From CAVQCJ01 sp963849365 (lineage in GTDB: Bacteria > Actinomycetota > Actinomycetes > Prado026), in assembly GCA_963849365.1 (NCBI GenBank), contig CAWKHA010000004.1:1-64000 (forward strand): a DNA stretch of 64,000 nt, in the 5' to 3' direction. The notes beneath the pieces were generated by a model. That model was not told the origin of the DNA. It saw nothing but the letters and a program-made list of their open reading frames with translations, and ran no database searches. This document shows positions 32,178 through 41,711 of the stretch, piece by piece. Within the stretch, counting starts at the first letter, position 1. The number at the start of each line of letters is the position of its first letter. The translations under genes and the position numbers were made by a program.

Positions 32178-34523
32178 TCAGTCGCGTGCGGCACCTCCGC
32201 GACCGGCAACCCAGGTGGCGATGCGCGCCCGGCTCCGGAACCCCAGCTTGTCGAGGACGCGCTGCACATGCCCCTCGGCCGTACGCCGGGAGATCACCAG
32301 CGTCTCGGCGATCTGCTGGTTGGTCATCCCGCGCGCCACGAGCTCGGCGATCTCGAGCTCCCGCCGGGTCAGGCCGCCGCGACCGCCGCGCGTGCGGGCC
32401 GGCTTCTTGGCCGGACGCGCCGAACCGCCCAGGCAGAAGCTGACGGCCTCCTCCATCGAAAGGTCACCGCCGCGGCGCACCGCCTTGCCGTACGCAGCCG
32501 CACCCAGGGCGTCGACGAGGCGGGCCCGGCACATCTCGTGGTAGAGCGGGACCTGTCCGGAGCCGGTCGATGGCGCGCCGATCGCGCGCCACATCGGCGC
32601 CAGCGCGCCGAACAGCACCGCGGCGCGTTCCAGGTCACCGGTCGACGTGGCGACCCAGGCGAGCAGCTCCAGCGCGCTGAGCGTGCCGAAGGCGTGCTCG
32701 AGCGAGCGGGCCAGGGCCAGGCTCTCCCGACCGGCCCGGCGGGCCGCGTCGTACGAGCCCTGAAGCCACAGCTCGGTCCCGTACAGGCACAGGAGATAGC
32801 CGCGGTGCCAGTCCTCGCGATGCTCGGCGCAGATGCGCAGGCCGCGCCGGGCGTGGACGATCGCCTGCTCACCCTGGCGCACCAGAGTGAGCACGGTGAC
32901 CAGGACCTCGAGGTCGAAGGCGGTGGCCTCCGGCTCGTCGGCGGACACGCTGGGGTCGCCGAGGACGGTCTCGAACAGCTCGATGCAGCCCAGGTGGTCG
33001 TGCTCGACGGCCGCAGCCAGTGCGGCGGCGCGCAGCCCGTCGGCCCGCAGCCGCAGGCCCGTGCCGGAGGCCGCCTCGTCCCGGGCCCGCAGCAGGGCCG
33101 CGTGCGCGCCCTCGGGGTCCCCGTGGATCGCGCCCAGCGTGGCCAGGTGGCGCAGCGCCCGCACGCGCAGCTCCACGTCCGACCGATCGACGTCGGCTGC
33201 GAGCGCGGCCGACAGCCAGCGCCGGCCCTCTTCGAGCGAGCCCCAGCCCAGCCAGTAGAACCACACCGACGACGCCACTCGCAGGGCCAGCTGCGGCGAG
33301 CCCCGGTCCAGGCTCAGCTGCATCGCCGCACGCAGGTTGGCCTGGTCGGCGTGCAGCCGGCCCACCCAGGTGGCCTGGTCGGGCCCGAACCACACGGCGC
33401 CGGCGTGCACGGCCAGCCCGACGAACCAGTCCCGGTGCCGGCCTCGCGCGGAGGACTCCTCGCCGGAGGCCGCGAGCCGGCCGAGCCCGTACGAGCGGAT
33501 CGTCTCGAGCATCCGGTAGCGCACCCGTCCGCCGTGGTCCTCCGGCATCAGGACGGACTTGTCGACCAGCGCGGAGACCAGGTCGAGCACCGCTGGCTGC
33601 GCGCCGCCGCTCGGCGGGGCGGCTCCGGCGCAGACGTGCTCGGCGGCCTCGAGCTCGAAGCCGCCCTCGAACACCGACAGCACGGACCACGCCCGCTGCT
33701 CGTGCGCCGTGCACAGGTCGAAGCTCCAGTCGACCGTCGACTGCAGGGTGCGCTGCCGCGGAACCGACGCCCGCGGCCCGCCGGTGAGCACCGTGAACCG
33801 GTCGTCCAGGCGCTGCACGAGCTGCGGCAGCGCCAGCACGCGCAGCCGCGCGGCCGCCATCTCGATGGCCAGCGGAATGCCGTCCAGCCGCTGGCACAGC
33901 CGCGCCACGTCCGCGGTGTTGCCGGCGTCGAGAACGAAGCGCCCGGTCGCCGCGGCCGCCCGCTCGACGAACAGTGAGACCGCCTCGTAGCCGCGCAAGC
34001 TGTCCGGCGGCTCGTCGTCGGAGGCGGGCATGGACAGCGCCGGGACGACCAGCAGGTGCTCGCCGGAAACCCCGAGCGGCTGCCGGCTGGTCGCGAGCAC
34101 CGACAGCTCCGGATTCGACCGCAGCAGCTCGTCGACGACCGCGGCACACGCGTCGACCAGGTGCTCGCAGTTGTCCATCAGCAACAGCAGCCCGCGCCCC
34201 CCGATGTGGTCGACCAGGTCGGCGACCGCCCACTCCGTGAGGCGGTCGGGAAGGCCGAGGGCGGCAGCGACGGCACCGGTCACGAGCCGCGGGTCGGACA
34301 GCTCGGCCAGCTCGACCAGGGCGACCTCGTCGGCGTGCGCCGGGGCCAGCCCGTGGGCCGTGCGCAGCGCCAGCCTCGTCTTGCCGACCCCGCCGGGCCC
34401 GGTCAGCGTGACCAGGCGGGTCCGCGCCAGCAGCTCGGTGACCGCGCGGATCTGACCGGCCCGCCCGATGAAGCTGGTGACGTCGGGCGGCAGCGGCACC
34501 AGGACACCTCGGCTGGCGCCCAT
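32178..34523 (-). CDS. STAND ATPase - LuxR-type transcriptional regulator
   Basis: The 781-residue product has an N-terminal NTPase module with Walker A GPGGVGKTRLAL (about 43) and Walker B LLLLMDNCEH (about 114), an arginine-rich middle, a TPR-like helical region (about 380-690), and a C-terminal LuxR HTH (LTRRELEIAELVARGMTNQQ followed by a recognition helix). Such proteins sense an unknown ligand with the TPR part and activate transcription. Target genes cannot be inferred. The ABC/phosphoesterase operon upstream runs the same way. ATG 34523. Confidence 0.9.
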   Translation of the reverse strand: MGASRGVLVPLPPDVTSFIGRAGQIRAVTELLARTRLVTLTGPGGVGKTRLALRTAHGLAPAHADEVALVELAELSDPRLVTGAVAAALGLPDRLTEWAVADLVDHIGGRGLLLLMDNCEHLVDACAAVVDELLRSNPELSVLATSRQPLGVSGEHLLVVPALSMPASDDEPPDSLRGYEAVSLFVERAAAATGRFVLDAGNTADVARLCQRLDGIPLAIEMAAARLRVLALPQLVQRLDDRFTVLTGGPRASVPRQRTLQSTVDWSFDLCTAHEQRAWSVLSVFEGGFELEAAEHVCAGAAPPSGGAQPAVLDLVSALVDKSVLMPEDHGGRVRYRMLETIRSYGLGRLAASGEESSARGRHRDWFVGLAVHAGAVWFGPDQATWVGRLHADQANLRAAMQLSLDRGSPQLALRVASSVWFYWLGWGSLEEGRRWLSAALAADVDRSDVELRVRALRHLATLGAIHGDPEGAHAALLRARDEAASGTGLRLRADGLRAAALAAAVEHDHLGCIELFETVLGDPSVSADEPEATAFDLEVLVTVLTLVRQGEQAIVHARRGLRICAEHREDWHRGYLLCLYGTELWLQGSYDAARRAGRESLALARSLEHAFGTLSALELLAWVATSTGDLERAAVLFGALAPMWRAIGAPSTGSGQVPLYHEMCRARLVDALGAAAYGKAVRRGGDLSMEEAVSFCLGGSARPAKKPARTRGGRGGLTRRELEIAELVARGMTNQQIAETLVISRRTAEGHVQRVLDKLGFRSRARIATWVAGRGGAARD

Positions 34524-34660
34524 CTATCGCTTCCTTCGCCGCGCGTCGTAGGACGCGGTGAGGCCCGGTCCTGGGATGCGCGGCCCAGGCTAACGCGGCC
34601 CGCGGCGCGGACGCTGCCGCAGCAGCCGAGACGCCGAAAACGGTGGGCGGAGCCGCCCGG

Positions 34661-36337
34661 TCAGAGCCGGTGCAGGGGGAACGGGGCGACGAGGCGGAGC
34701 TCGACGTTGCGGTCGGCGGCGGTTCCCGACCGGGGGGAGTCGAAGCCGGACCACGGGACGTTCCCGGCCAGCTCGCGGTGCAGGCCCGCGATGTCGAAGC
34801 CGCTGAAGCGGGCGGGCGGCCCGGACACTCCGGTCGGGCTGTCGTGGTCGAGCATGGTGCACGTGATCGACAGCGTCCCGTCCGCGTTGTCGAGGATCTC
34901 GACGACGCGGGTCTGGCACGGCCAGTCCACGACAGCGCAGGTGGTGACCTCCCAGAACCCGCGCGCCGGGTCGTCGGGGTGCCGACGGGGCCGCACCGTG
35001 TTGGTGTGGGTGTGCCCGTTCAGCCAGAGCACCACGTTGTCGAAACGGTGCAGGATCCGTAGCAGCTCAGGGCCGCCGAGCAGCGCCGACCCGCTCGGGC
35101 CGGCGTGCGAGGGTGCCCCGGCGAGCGTCTCGACGCCGTGGTGGGAGAACACGACGACCAGCCGGTCCTCGTTCCCGGTGCGCCGCGTGGTGCCGTCCGG
35201 TGCGCGGTACTGCGCGTGCACCTCCGTGAGCCGTTGCTCCAGCCAGCGGGCCTGGTCCTCGTCCAGGCAACCGTCGGCGCCGCCGGCCAGGCAGGTGGTG
35301 TCCAGCGCGATCATGCGGACGCCGGGCAGGTCGTGCACGTAGTACGCCGTCCCGTCCAGGCGGTTCCGCTCGTCGAAACCGTGCCCGTAGGGGCGCGCGT
35401 CCGGCTGGAAGTGGGCCTCGACGAACTCGCGCCGTGACACTGCCCGCCGGTCCGGGTCCGCCGTGACCGGACGCAGGTCCCCGGCCATGAAGACCTCCGG
35501 CCGGAGCGTGAACGTCTCCAGCGCCCGGTCCGGGTCGAAGCCCGGCTGCAGACGCAACGGCTTGTGGCCTCCGACCAGCGCGGCGGCCAGCTCGGGCGTG
35601 ACGACGCCGACGCCCTGGTTCAGCGCCTCATGGTTGCCGAAGCACGCGAGCCACGGGACCTTCAGCCCGGTGGCGGTGAAGTCGGTGAGCACCCGCTCGA
35701 ACAGCCCGGGGTGCTCGGGGAAGCCGAACCAGAGCCGGAACACGTCCGGCCCGGACGGGCCCACGCCGTCCGGCTTCCAGAAGATGTCGTCCTCCCAGTC
35801 GAGGGCCTGCACGCCCTCGTACCGCGGACCGCCCGAACCCGGGCGCACGCGACCGCCGTCGAAGAGCCGCAGGAAGTTCTGCACCTCGTTCCACTGCGCG
35901 TTGTCGATCGCGTCCCCGGTGGTGACCGCGAGCTGCAGCGGGGCGCCCGAGACCGGTGCACCGGGCATGGCGTTCACGGTCCGCAGGGTGGCCTCGACCG
36001 CGTGCGCCGTCAGCGCCTCCTGCGGGCGCTGCACCGGGACGATCATCGCGTACCTGGGGTCGGCGAACTCCCGGTTGAGGAACTCGAAGCGGGTCGGCGA
36101 CTGCACGTCCGCCAGCTGCAGGTCGGTGACGTGAGCCAGCACGAGCACCGGACGGCGCCCCCGCGGGGGCTTGGCGGCACCGGCCGCCCCGAGCTCGTCG
36201 CGGACCGCGTGCGGCTCGCCGTCGACCACGGTGACCTTGCGGTACAGGGACTGGGTCCCGGTTCGCACGGCCACACCGGCCGCCAGCCGTTTCTGGACGG
36301 TGGTGGCGTGCTGGGGCGAGCCGGCCGGTCCGCTCAC
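34661..36337 (-). CDS. Metallophosphoesterase of the ABC importer operon (TIGR03767-like)
   Basis: 558 residues, paralogous to the Tat-exported enzyme at 14296 but without a signal peptide, so probably cytosolic. Metal motifs: AHVTDLQLADVQSP, AVTTGDAIDN, ACFGNHEAL, FSHHGVETL and LNGHTHTN. Its ATG overlaps the stop of the ABC ATPase gene (ATGA), making it the last gene of the importer operon. A reasonable inference is that it hydrolyses the imported organophosphate. Confidence 0.88.
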   Translation of the reverse strand: MSGPAGSPQHATTVQKRLAAGVAVRTGTQSLYRKVTVVDGEPHAVRDELGAAGAAKPPRGRRPVLVLAHVTDLQLADVQSPTRFEFLNREFADPRYAMIVPVQRPQEALTAHAVEATLRTVNAMPGAPVSGAPLQLAVTTGDAIDNAQWNEVQNFLRLFDGGRVRPGSGGPRYEGVQALDWEDDIFWKPDGVGPSGPDVFRLWFGFPEHPGLFERVLTDFTATGLKVPWLACFGNHEALNQGVGVVTPELAAALVGGHKPLRLQPGFDPDRALETFTLRPEVFMAGDLRPVTADPDRRAVSRREFVEAHFQPDARPYGHGFDERNRLDGTAYYVHDLPGVRMIALDTTCLAGGADGCLDEDQARWLEQRLTEVHAQYRAPDGTTRRTGNEDRLVVVFSHHGVETLAGAPSHAGPSGSALLGGPELLRILHRFDNVVLWLNGHTHTNTVRPRRHPDDPARGFWEVTTCAVVDWPCQTRVVEILDNADGTLSITCTMLDHDSPTGVSGPPARFSGFDIAGLHRELAGNVPWSGFDSPRSGTAADRNVELRLVAPFPLHRL

Positions 36338-37449
36338 GGAGCCGCCCGGGCGTCGCCGCCGGGGTTGGTGACCAGGACCGGGTCCGGACGAAGAGTCAGC
36401 CGCGCGCGGGTGCCTGCGGGGTAGGCCGCGGCCTCGGACGTCGGCAGCTGTGCCATCGCGGTGAGCCCGCCGCCCAGGTCGACCGTGACCCGGCTGACCG
36501 CACCGAGGAACGCGGTGGCGATGACCGTCCCGACCAGCGGGTCGTCGGCGGGAGACTCGTCCGTGGCACCCGCCAGGCTGATCGCCTCGGGCCGGACGAT
36601 GGCCGTGGCGTCACCGTCCGGGGTCGACTCGTCGACGAGCGGCATGCGCACGCCAAGCACCAGCGCGGATCCCCCGGTGACCCGCGCGGGAAGCTTGTTG
36701 GACAGACCGACGAACTCGGCGACGAACGGCGTGGACGGCCGGGAGTACACGGTGCCGGGTGGCGCGAGCTGCTCGAGCCGGCCGTCCCGCATGACGCCGA
36801 CGCGGTCGGCGATCGCGAGCGCCTCCTCCTGGTCGTGCGTCACGAACAGCGTCGTGATCCCCACCTCGAGCTGGACACGGCGGATCTCGTCCCGCAGCTG
36901 GGCCCGCACCTTGGCGTCCAGCGCGGACAGCGGCTCGTCCAGGAGCAGCACCTTGGGCCGGATCGCCAGCGCGCGGGCCAGCGCGACCCGTTGCTGCTGG
37001 CCGCCGGACATCTGGTGTGCGTAGCGGTCGGCCTGCGCCGACAGCCCGACCAGGTCGAGCATGTCGCCGGCCCGCCTCTTGCGCTCCTTGTCCGGGACGC
37101 CGCGCAGCCGCAGGCCGAACGCGACGTTCTGCCGGGCGGTCATGTGCGGGAAGAGCGAGTAGGCCTGGAAGACCATGCCCATGTCGCGCTTGTTGGACGG
37201 CAGCCGGGTCACGTCCTTCCCGGCGACGACGACGTGGCCGGCGTCCGCGTCCTCCAGCCCGGCCACCAGGCGCAGCGCCGTGGTCTTGCCGCAGCCCGAA
37301 GGGCCGAGCAGGGCGATCAGCTCGCCCGGACCCAGGGTGAGGGTGAGGCCGTCCAGCGCGGTCACCGCGCCGTACCGGCGCTGCAGCGAGTCCAGGCGCA
37401 CCTCGACCCCCGCCCGCCCCGTCCCCTCGACGGCCGACGCCTGCGTCAC
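36334..37449 (-). CDS. ABC transporter ATP-binding protein (PotA/FbpC type)
   Basis: The 371-residue product has Walker A GPSGCGKTTALRLVAG, Q-loop VFQAYSLFPHM, signature SGGQQQRVALARALA, Walker B VLLLDEPLSALDA and H-loop FVTHDQEEAL, with a C-terminal TOBE domain (about 270-360; GTVIATAFLGAVSRVTVDLG). It energises uptake through the two permeases encoded immediately upstream. The cluster composition fits importers of polyamines, Fe(III) or 2-aminoethylphosphonate/organophosphates. Confidence 0.93.
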   Translation of the reverse strand: MTQASAVEGTGRAGVEVRLDSLQRRYGAVTALDGLTLTLGPGELIALLGPSGCGKTTALRLVAGLEDADAGHVVVAGKDVTRLPSNKRDMGMVFQAYSLFPHMTARQNVAFGLRLRGVPDKERKRRAGDMLDLVGLSAQADRYAHQMSGGQQQRVALARALAIRPKVLLLDEPLSALDAKVRAQLRDEIRRVQLEVGITTLFVTHDQEEALAIADRVGVMRDGRLEQLAPPGTVYSRPSTPFVAEFVGLSNKLPARVTGGSALVLGVRMPLVDESTPDGDATAIVRPEAISLAGATDESPADDPLVGTVIATAFLGAVSRVTVDLGGGLTAMAQLPTSEAAAYPAGTRARLTLRPDPVLVTNPGGDARAAP

Positions 37450-37450
37450 C

Positions 37451-38335
37451 TCAATCCTCCTTCACGGCGACGGGCGCCACGCTCGTACGCCCGCGCCCGA
37501 CGAACGCCAGGCCGACCAGGAGGGCGAACGCGAAGAGCAGCGAGGCGAGGGCCACGGCGATCGAGACTGCCGCGTTGGCCCGGCCCAGCTGCACCAGCTC
37601 CACCTGGAGGTTCACGAAGTTGAGCAGCTGCGCGATGGTGAACTCGCCCAGCACCAGCGCCACGGACAGGATGGTCGCGTTCAGCAGGGCCGCCCGGATG
37701 TTCGGCGCGACGATGCGGAACATGACCGTCGGCCACCGCGCCCCGAGGCTGCGGGCCGCCTCGGACAAGGTCTGGACGTCGATGGCCCCGAGCCCGGCGT
37801 CGATGGTCCGGAACGTGTACGGCAGGACGAGGACCACGTACGCGAACGAGAGCGTCAGCGCCGAGTCGCCGAAGAAGTAGGTCACCCACAGGTAGACCGG
37901 CGCCAGACCGACGACCAGCACGATCGCCGGGATCGTCAGCGGCAGCAGGCACAGGAACTCGATGACCCGCTGCATCCAGGGCAGTCGCAGCCTGACCCAG
38001 ATCATCGTCGGGACCACGAGCACCATGGCCACGACCGAGGTGATGATCGCCAGCTCGATCGAGGTGACGATCGCCGCGGTCAGCTCCGGGTACGTGACGA
38101 TGTCCCGGTAGGCCTGCAGGGTCCGGGGAGCTTCGCCGATGCCGCGCGTCGTGAACTCGAACATCGCGAACAGCGGCGTGAGGAAGAACAGGCCGAGGGC
38201 CACGAGGACGATGGAGCGGAAGATGTTCAGCCGGGTTCGGGCGCGCGCGTTGACCCCGCGGCCGTGCGGCGACGGCGTGGTCACGGCGGTCGGCGTGCCG
38301 CCGAGCGCCTCGGCAGCGCTGCTCGCGGCGCTCAC
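37451..38335 (-). CDS. ABC importer permease 2
   Basis: 294 residues from GTG 38335, whose codon overlaps the stop of permease 1 (GTGA). Six or so TM segments. The EAA-type coupling loop is SEAARSLGARWPTVMFRIVA near 185. Belongs to the PotC/FbpB-like binding-protein-dependent permeases. The open frame continues upstream to 38758, but that part is antisense shadow. Confidence 0.9.
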   Translation of the reverse strand: MSAASSAAEALGGTPTAVTTPSPHGRGVNARARTRLNIFRSIVLVALGLFFLTPLFAMFEFTTRGIGEAPRTLQAYRDIVTYPELTAAIVTSIELAIITSVVAMVLVVPTMIWVRLRLPWMQRVIEFLCLLPLTIPAIVLVVGLAPVYLWVTYFFGDSALTLSFAYVVLVLPYTFRTIDAGLGAIDVQTLSEAARSLGARWPTVMFRIVAPNIRAALLNATILSVALVLGEFTIAQLLNFVNLQVELVQLGRANAAVSIAVALASLLFAFALLVGLAFVGRGRTSVAPVAVKED

Positions 38336-39240
38336 CGCAGCCACCTCGCGGTACGACGCTGCAGGAGGACGTACAGCGTCATCACGACAGCGACGATCAC
38401 GATCATCCCGAGCGCGAGCGCCTTGGCGAAGTTCTCCTGCCCGAGGATGACCTCGCTGGTCAGGAAGTTGCTGATCTGCAGCGGCACGATGATGCCGCCC
38501 TGGTTGATCAGCGCCGCAGCGGTGGCGTACGCCGAGAACGAGTTCGCGAACAGCAGCAGCAGGCACCCGAGGAACGCCGGCGTGAGCAGCGGACCGGCCA
38601 CGTGCCGCCAGTAGTGCCACGTGGTGCCGCCGAGGCTGGCCGTCGCCTCCCGCCACTGCGGCCGGATCCCGTCCACCGCCGGGAGGAACACCAGCACCAT
38701 CAACGGGATCTGGAAGTAGGTGTAGACCAGGATCAGGCCCTTGATGTCGTAGAGCCACACCCCGTTGGCGTAGATGTCCGTGCCGTGGTCGCGCAGGAAC
38801 ACCGTGATCAGGCCCTCCGGCCCGATCGTGGCGATGAACGCGAACGCCAGCGTGACGCCGCCGAACTGCGCGAGGACGCCACAGGCCGACGTCATCATCC
38901 GGCGCAGCGCACCGTTCGGGTTCCCGGTGGCGATGGCGTACGTGAGCACGGCGCCCACCACCGCGCCGATCACCGCGCTGACGGCTGACAGCACGACGCT
39001 GTTCTTGAACGAGTTGAAGATGTACTCCTGGCGCATCTGGTCGATGTTGCTGAGCGTCGCTCCGCCACCGTGCTCGGCGAACGCACCGACCATCACGATG
39101 ACCGTCGGCAGCAGCAGGAAGATGCCGACGTACGCGAAGAACGGGACCGTGCCGATCCAGGCGATCGGCAGCCGACGGCCGCCCCTTGCGGGGCGACCGT
39201 CGGCCAGCGCGTCAGTGGCGGCAGCCACGTCCACGGTCAC
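38332..39240 (-). CDS. ABC importer permease 1
   Basis: The 302-residue product has a polar N-terminus, a first TM near 30-52 and five further segments. The coupling loop is REATASLGGTTWHYWRHVAG near 200. The GTG start 39240 lies 1 bp after the stop of the binding-protein gene (TGACGTG). PotB/FbpB-like family. Confidence 0.9.
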   Translation of the reverse strand: MTVDVAAATDALADGRPARGGRRLPIAWIGTVPFFAYVGIFLLLPTVIVMVGAFAEHGGGATLSNIDQMRQEYIFNSFKNSVVLSAVSAVIGAVVGAVLTYAIATGNPNGALRRMMTSACGVLAQFGGVTLAFAFIATIGPEGLITVFLRDHGTDIYANGVWLYDIKGLILVYTYFQIPLMVLVFLPAVDGIRPQWREATASLGGTTWHYWRHVAGPLLTPAFLGCLLLLFANSFSAYATAAALINQGGIIVPLQISNFLTSEVILGQENFAKALALGMIVIVAVVMTLYVLLQRRTARWLR

Positions 39241-39241
39241 G

Positions 39242-40366
39242 TCAGGCGATGGCCTTGGCCCAGTTCGCGGCCAGGTACTGGTTGGCGGCCGTCGCCTGGT
39301 CGGGGCTCATGAACACCGGCGTGCCGGTCACCGGCGGCAGCGCGGCTGCGGCCGCGGTGTCGATGGTGCCCGCCTTGGTCATGGCGTCCATCCGGACCGG
39401 ACGGGCACCGCCCTTGAGCCAGAGGTTCTGGCCCTCGTCGGAGTACAGGTACTCCTCCCACAGCCGGGCAGCGGCCGGGTGCGGTGCCGCCTTGTTGACG
39501 GCCTGGGCGTAGTAGCCGCCCAGCACCGCGTTGTCCGGGACGAAGATCTTCCACGTCGGCACGTCGGTACCGTGCGTCGCCGACAGGTAGTCCCAGTCGA
39601 ACACGACCGGCGTGGTGCCGTTCTTGACCGTCGCCGTGGTGGCCTGCACCGGGACGAAGTTGCCCTTCTGCTTCAGCTGGTGGAAGAAGTCCACGCCCTT
39701 GCTGATGTCGTCGAGCGACCCGCCGTTCGCCAGCGAGGTCATCATGACGCCGTTCAGTGCGGCGTTGGCCTTGGTCGGGTCACCGTTGAGGGCGACCTTG
39801 CCCTTGAACGCCGGGCCGAGCAGGTCCTGCACCGACGTGATCGTCGGCACCTTGGCGGAGTCGTACCCGATGGACATGTAGCCGCCGTAGTCCTGCGTCC
39901 ACAGACCGGTCGGCTCCTTCTGGCTGGTCGGGATGTCCGCCCACGTGGACACCTGGTACGGAGTGAACAGGCTCGTGTTCGCCAGGGCCACGGCCATGCC
40001 GATGTCCAGTACGTCGGGGGCGCGGTCGGTGCCCTTCTGCTGGTTGACCGCGTTCACCTCGTCCTGGCTGGAGCCGTTGGGGTTCGCGGAGTTCACCGTG
40101 ATGCCGTACTTGGCCTTGAATCCGCTGATGATCGCGCCGTAGTTGGCCCAGTCCGGCGGCAGCGCGATGACGTTCAGCGTGCCCTCCTTCTTGGCGGCGG
40201 TGACGAGGGCGTCCATGCCCCCGAGATCGGCGGCGCTCTTGGCGGTGGCGGCGCTGCCTCCTGCCGTGCTGCCGGTCCCGTTGGAGCTGGGTGGCGAACA
40301 TGCAGCCAGGGCCACGAGGGCGCCTGCAGCCAGCCCGATCTGCGCGTATCGCAGTGACGCTCTCAC
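39242..40366 (-). CDS. ABC importer solute-binding lipoprotein
   Basis: The 374-residue product has a signal and lipobox LAACS near residue 24, then an extracellular type II-like binding protein (GTLNVIALPPDWANYGAIIS, FKAKYGITVNSANPNG, WTQDYGGYMSIGYDSAKVPT). It resembles Fe(III)/spermidine/2-aminoethylphosphonate binding proteins. GTG 40366 has GGAGG about 8 bp upstream. First gene of the operon binding protein - permease - permease - ATPase - phosphoesterase, downstream of a LacI-type operator. Confidence 0.92.
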   Translation of the reverse strand: MRASLRYAQIGLAAGALVALAACSPPSSNGTGSTAGGSAATAKSAADLGGMDALVTAAKKEGTLNVIALPPDWANYGAIISGFKAKYGITVNSANPNGSSQDEVNAVNQQKGTDRAPDVLDIGMAVALANTSLFTPYQVSTWADIPTSQKEPTGLWTQDYGGYMSIGYDSAKVPTITSVQDLLGPAFKGKVALNGDPTKANAALNGVMMTSLANGGSLDDISKGVDFFHQLKQKGNFVPVQATTATVKNGTTPVVFDWDYLSATHGTDVPTWKIFVPDNAVLGGYYAQAVNKAAPHPAAARLWEEYLYSDEGQNLWLKGGARPVRMDAMTKAGTIDTAAAAALPPVTGTPVFMSPDQATAANQYLAANWAKAIA

Positions 40367-40441
40367 GTGCCTGCCTCCTGTCGGGTGGACCCACTTGGCC
40401 TGAACCGTGGCACAGTCCGGCGCACGGCGCGCGTACTCCGG

Positions 40442-40477
40442 GCAAACGTTCCTGAAACGTTTAGGCGCATCTAAACG
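40442..40477. promoter_or_regulatory. Candidate LacI-family operator(s)
   Basis: AAACGTTT (40455-40462) is a perfect palindrome with a central CG, as LacI/GalR proteins prefer. Half-site-like AAACG also occurs at 40444-40448 and 40473-40477. It lies 75-125 bp upstream of the binding-protein start and just after the lacI-type gene, so that regulator probably acts here. Confidence 0.6.
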
Positions 40478-40493
40478 AGGCCCCTTCCGAGTG

Positions 40494-41585
40494 TCAAGGA
40501 CCCGTTACCGAGTTGACGCGTCGGTTGTCCGAGCGCACCGGCAGCGCCCTGAGACGGCGATCCGAACGTGCGGTTAACGGGGCCTGAACGGACGCCCGCT
40601 CGACGTACTCGACCGGTGCGACGAAGTCGTCCGAGCGTGCTTCGTCGAGCAGCCGCGTCATCAGCTCGCGGCCCATGGCGCGACGGTCCACCCGGACGCT
40701 GCTCAACGGCGGGTCGAGCAGCTCGGAGGTCGGGAGGTCGTCGTGGCCGACCACCGAGAGCGCCGGGCCGACGTCCAGCGACAGGTCCCGCGCGGCCTTG
40801 TACACCGCGTGCGCCGCGTAGTCGGAGTTGGTGACCACCGCGGTGGGCGGGTCGCGGCGCGACAGCAGCCTGCGTGCGGCGTCCTGCACACCCGTCGGAG
40901 ACAGCTGCGCGTACACCACGAGCGGGGTCAGGTCCAGCGCACGCATCACCCGACGGTAGTGACGCACCCGGTCGGGGTCGGCGGTCAGCGGGCGCGGCGC
41001 GGACACGAACGCGATGGACGTGTGCCCCAGCTCGGCCAGCCGGCGCACCGGGACCTCGACTGCGGACTCGTTGTCGGGAGCCACCCGCGGCACCCCGCCG
41101 ACGCCCTCGATCGTCGCGTTCAGCGCGACCGCCGGCGCGCCGGGACGCAGGCTCTGCCACAGCCGGATGGACTCGCCGGCACCGACCGGCGCGATCGCGA
41201 GCCCCTGCACGTGCCGGCCCGCCATCTCGCGGACCTGCTGCTGCTCGAGGTCGAGGGAGTACTGCGAGTCCAGCACCAGCAGCGACGCGCCCACCTCGCC
41301 GGCCACCTGCTCGGCACCGAGCATGACGTCCAGGAAGAAAGGGTTGGAGAAGTTGCGGACCACCAGCCCGAACGTGTTGGTGCGGCCGCGCCGCAACGCC
41401 TGGGCCTGCGGGTTCGCGCGGTAGCCGAGGCTCTCGGCGACCTCGAGGATCCGGGCCCGGGTCTGCGGCGCGACGCCGGACTGCCCGTTGAGCGCGAAGC
41501 TGGCCGACGCGACCGAGACACCTGCCGCGCTCGCGACGTCGCGGATGCCGACCTGGTGCTGCCGGCCGGCTCGGCGAGTGGCCAT
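40494..41585 (-). CDS. LacI-family transcriptional regulator
   Basis: The 363-residue product has the LacI HTH at the N-terminus (IRDVASAAGVSVASASFALN) with hinge helix NPQAQALRRGRTN, then a periplasmic-binding-protein-like effector domain (NTFGLVVRNFSNPFFLDVML; TAVVTNSDYAAHAVYKA; LSVVGHDDLPTSELLDPPL). It probably represses the adjacent ABC importer operon and binds its substrate as inducer. Same strand, 127 bp upstream. Confidence 0.93.
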   Translation of the reverse strand: MATRRAGRQHQVGIRDVASAAGVSVASASFALNGQSGVAPQTRARILEVAESLGYRANPQAQALRRGRTNTFGLVVRNFSNPFFLDVMLGAEQVAGEVGASLLVLDSQYSLDLEQQQVREMAGRHVQGLAIAPVGAGESIRLWQSLRPGAPAVALNATIEGVGGVPRVAPDNESAVEVPVRRLAELGHTSIAFVSAPRPLTADPDRVRHYRRVMRALDLTPLVVYAQLSPTGVQDAARRLLSRRDPPTAVVTNSDYAAHAVYKAARDLSLDVGPALSVVGHDDLPTSELLDPPLSSVRVDRRAMGRELMTRLLDEARSDDFVAPVEYVERASVQAPLTARSDRRLRALPVRSDNRRVNSVTGP

Positions 41586-41711
41586 GGGCTCCCCTCGGTG
41601 CGGGGTCGGGGACTGCGGTCAGTAAAGCACTCGCCGACCGCCTCCGGACTCGTGTGCGTGTCGGGGATGAGGCCCCGGAAGGTGTCGGTGGACCGCGGTA
41701 TCGTCCCGCCC

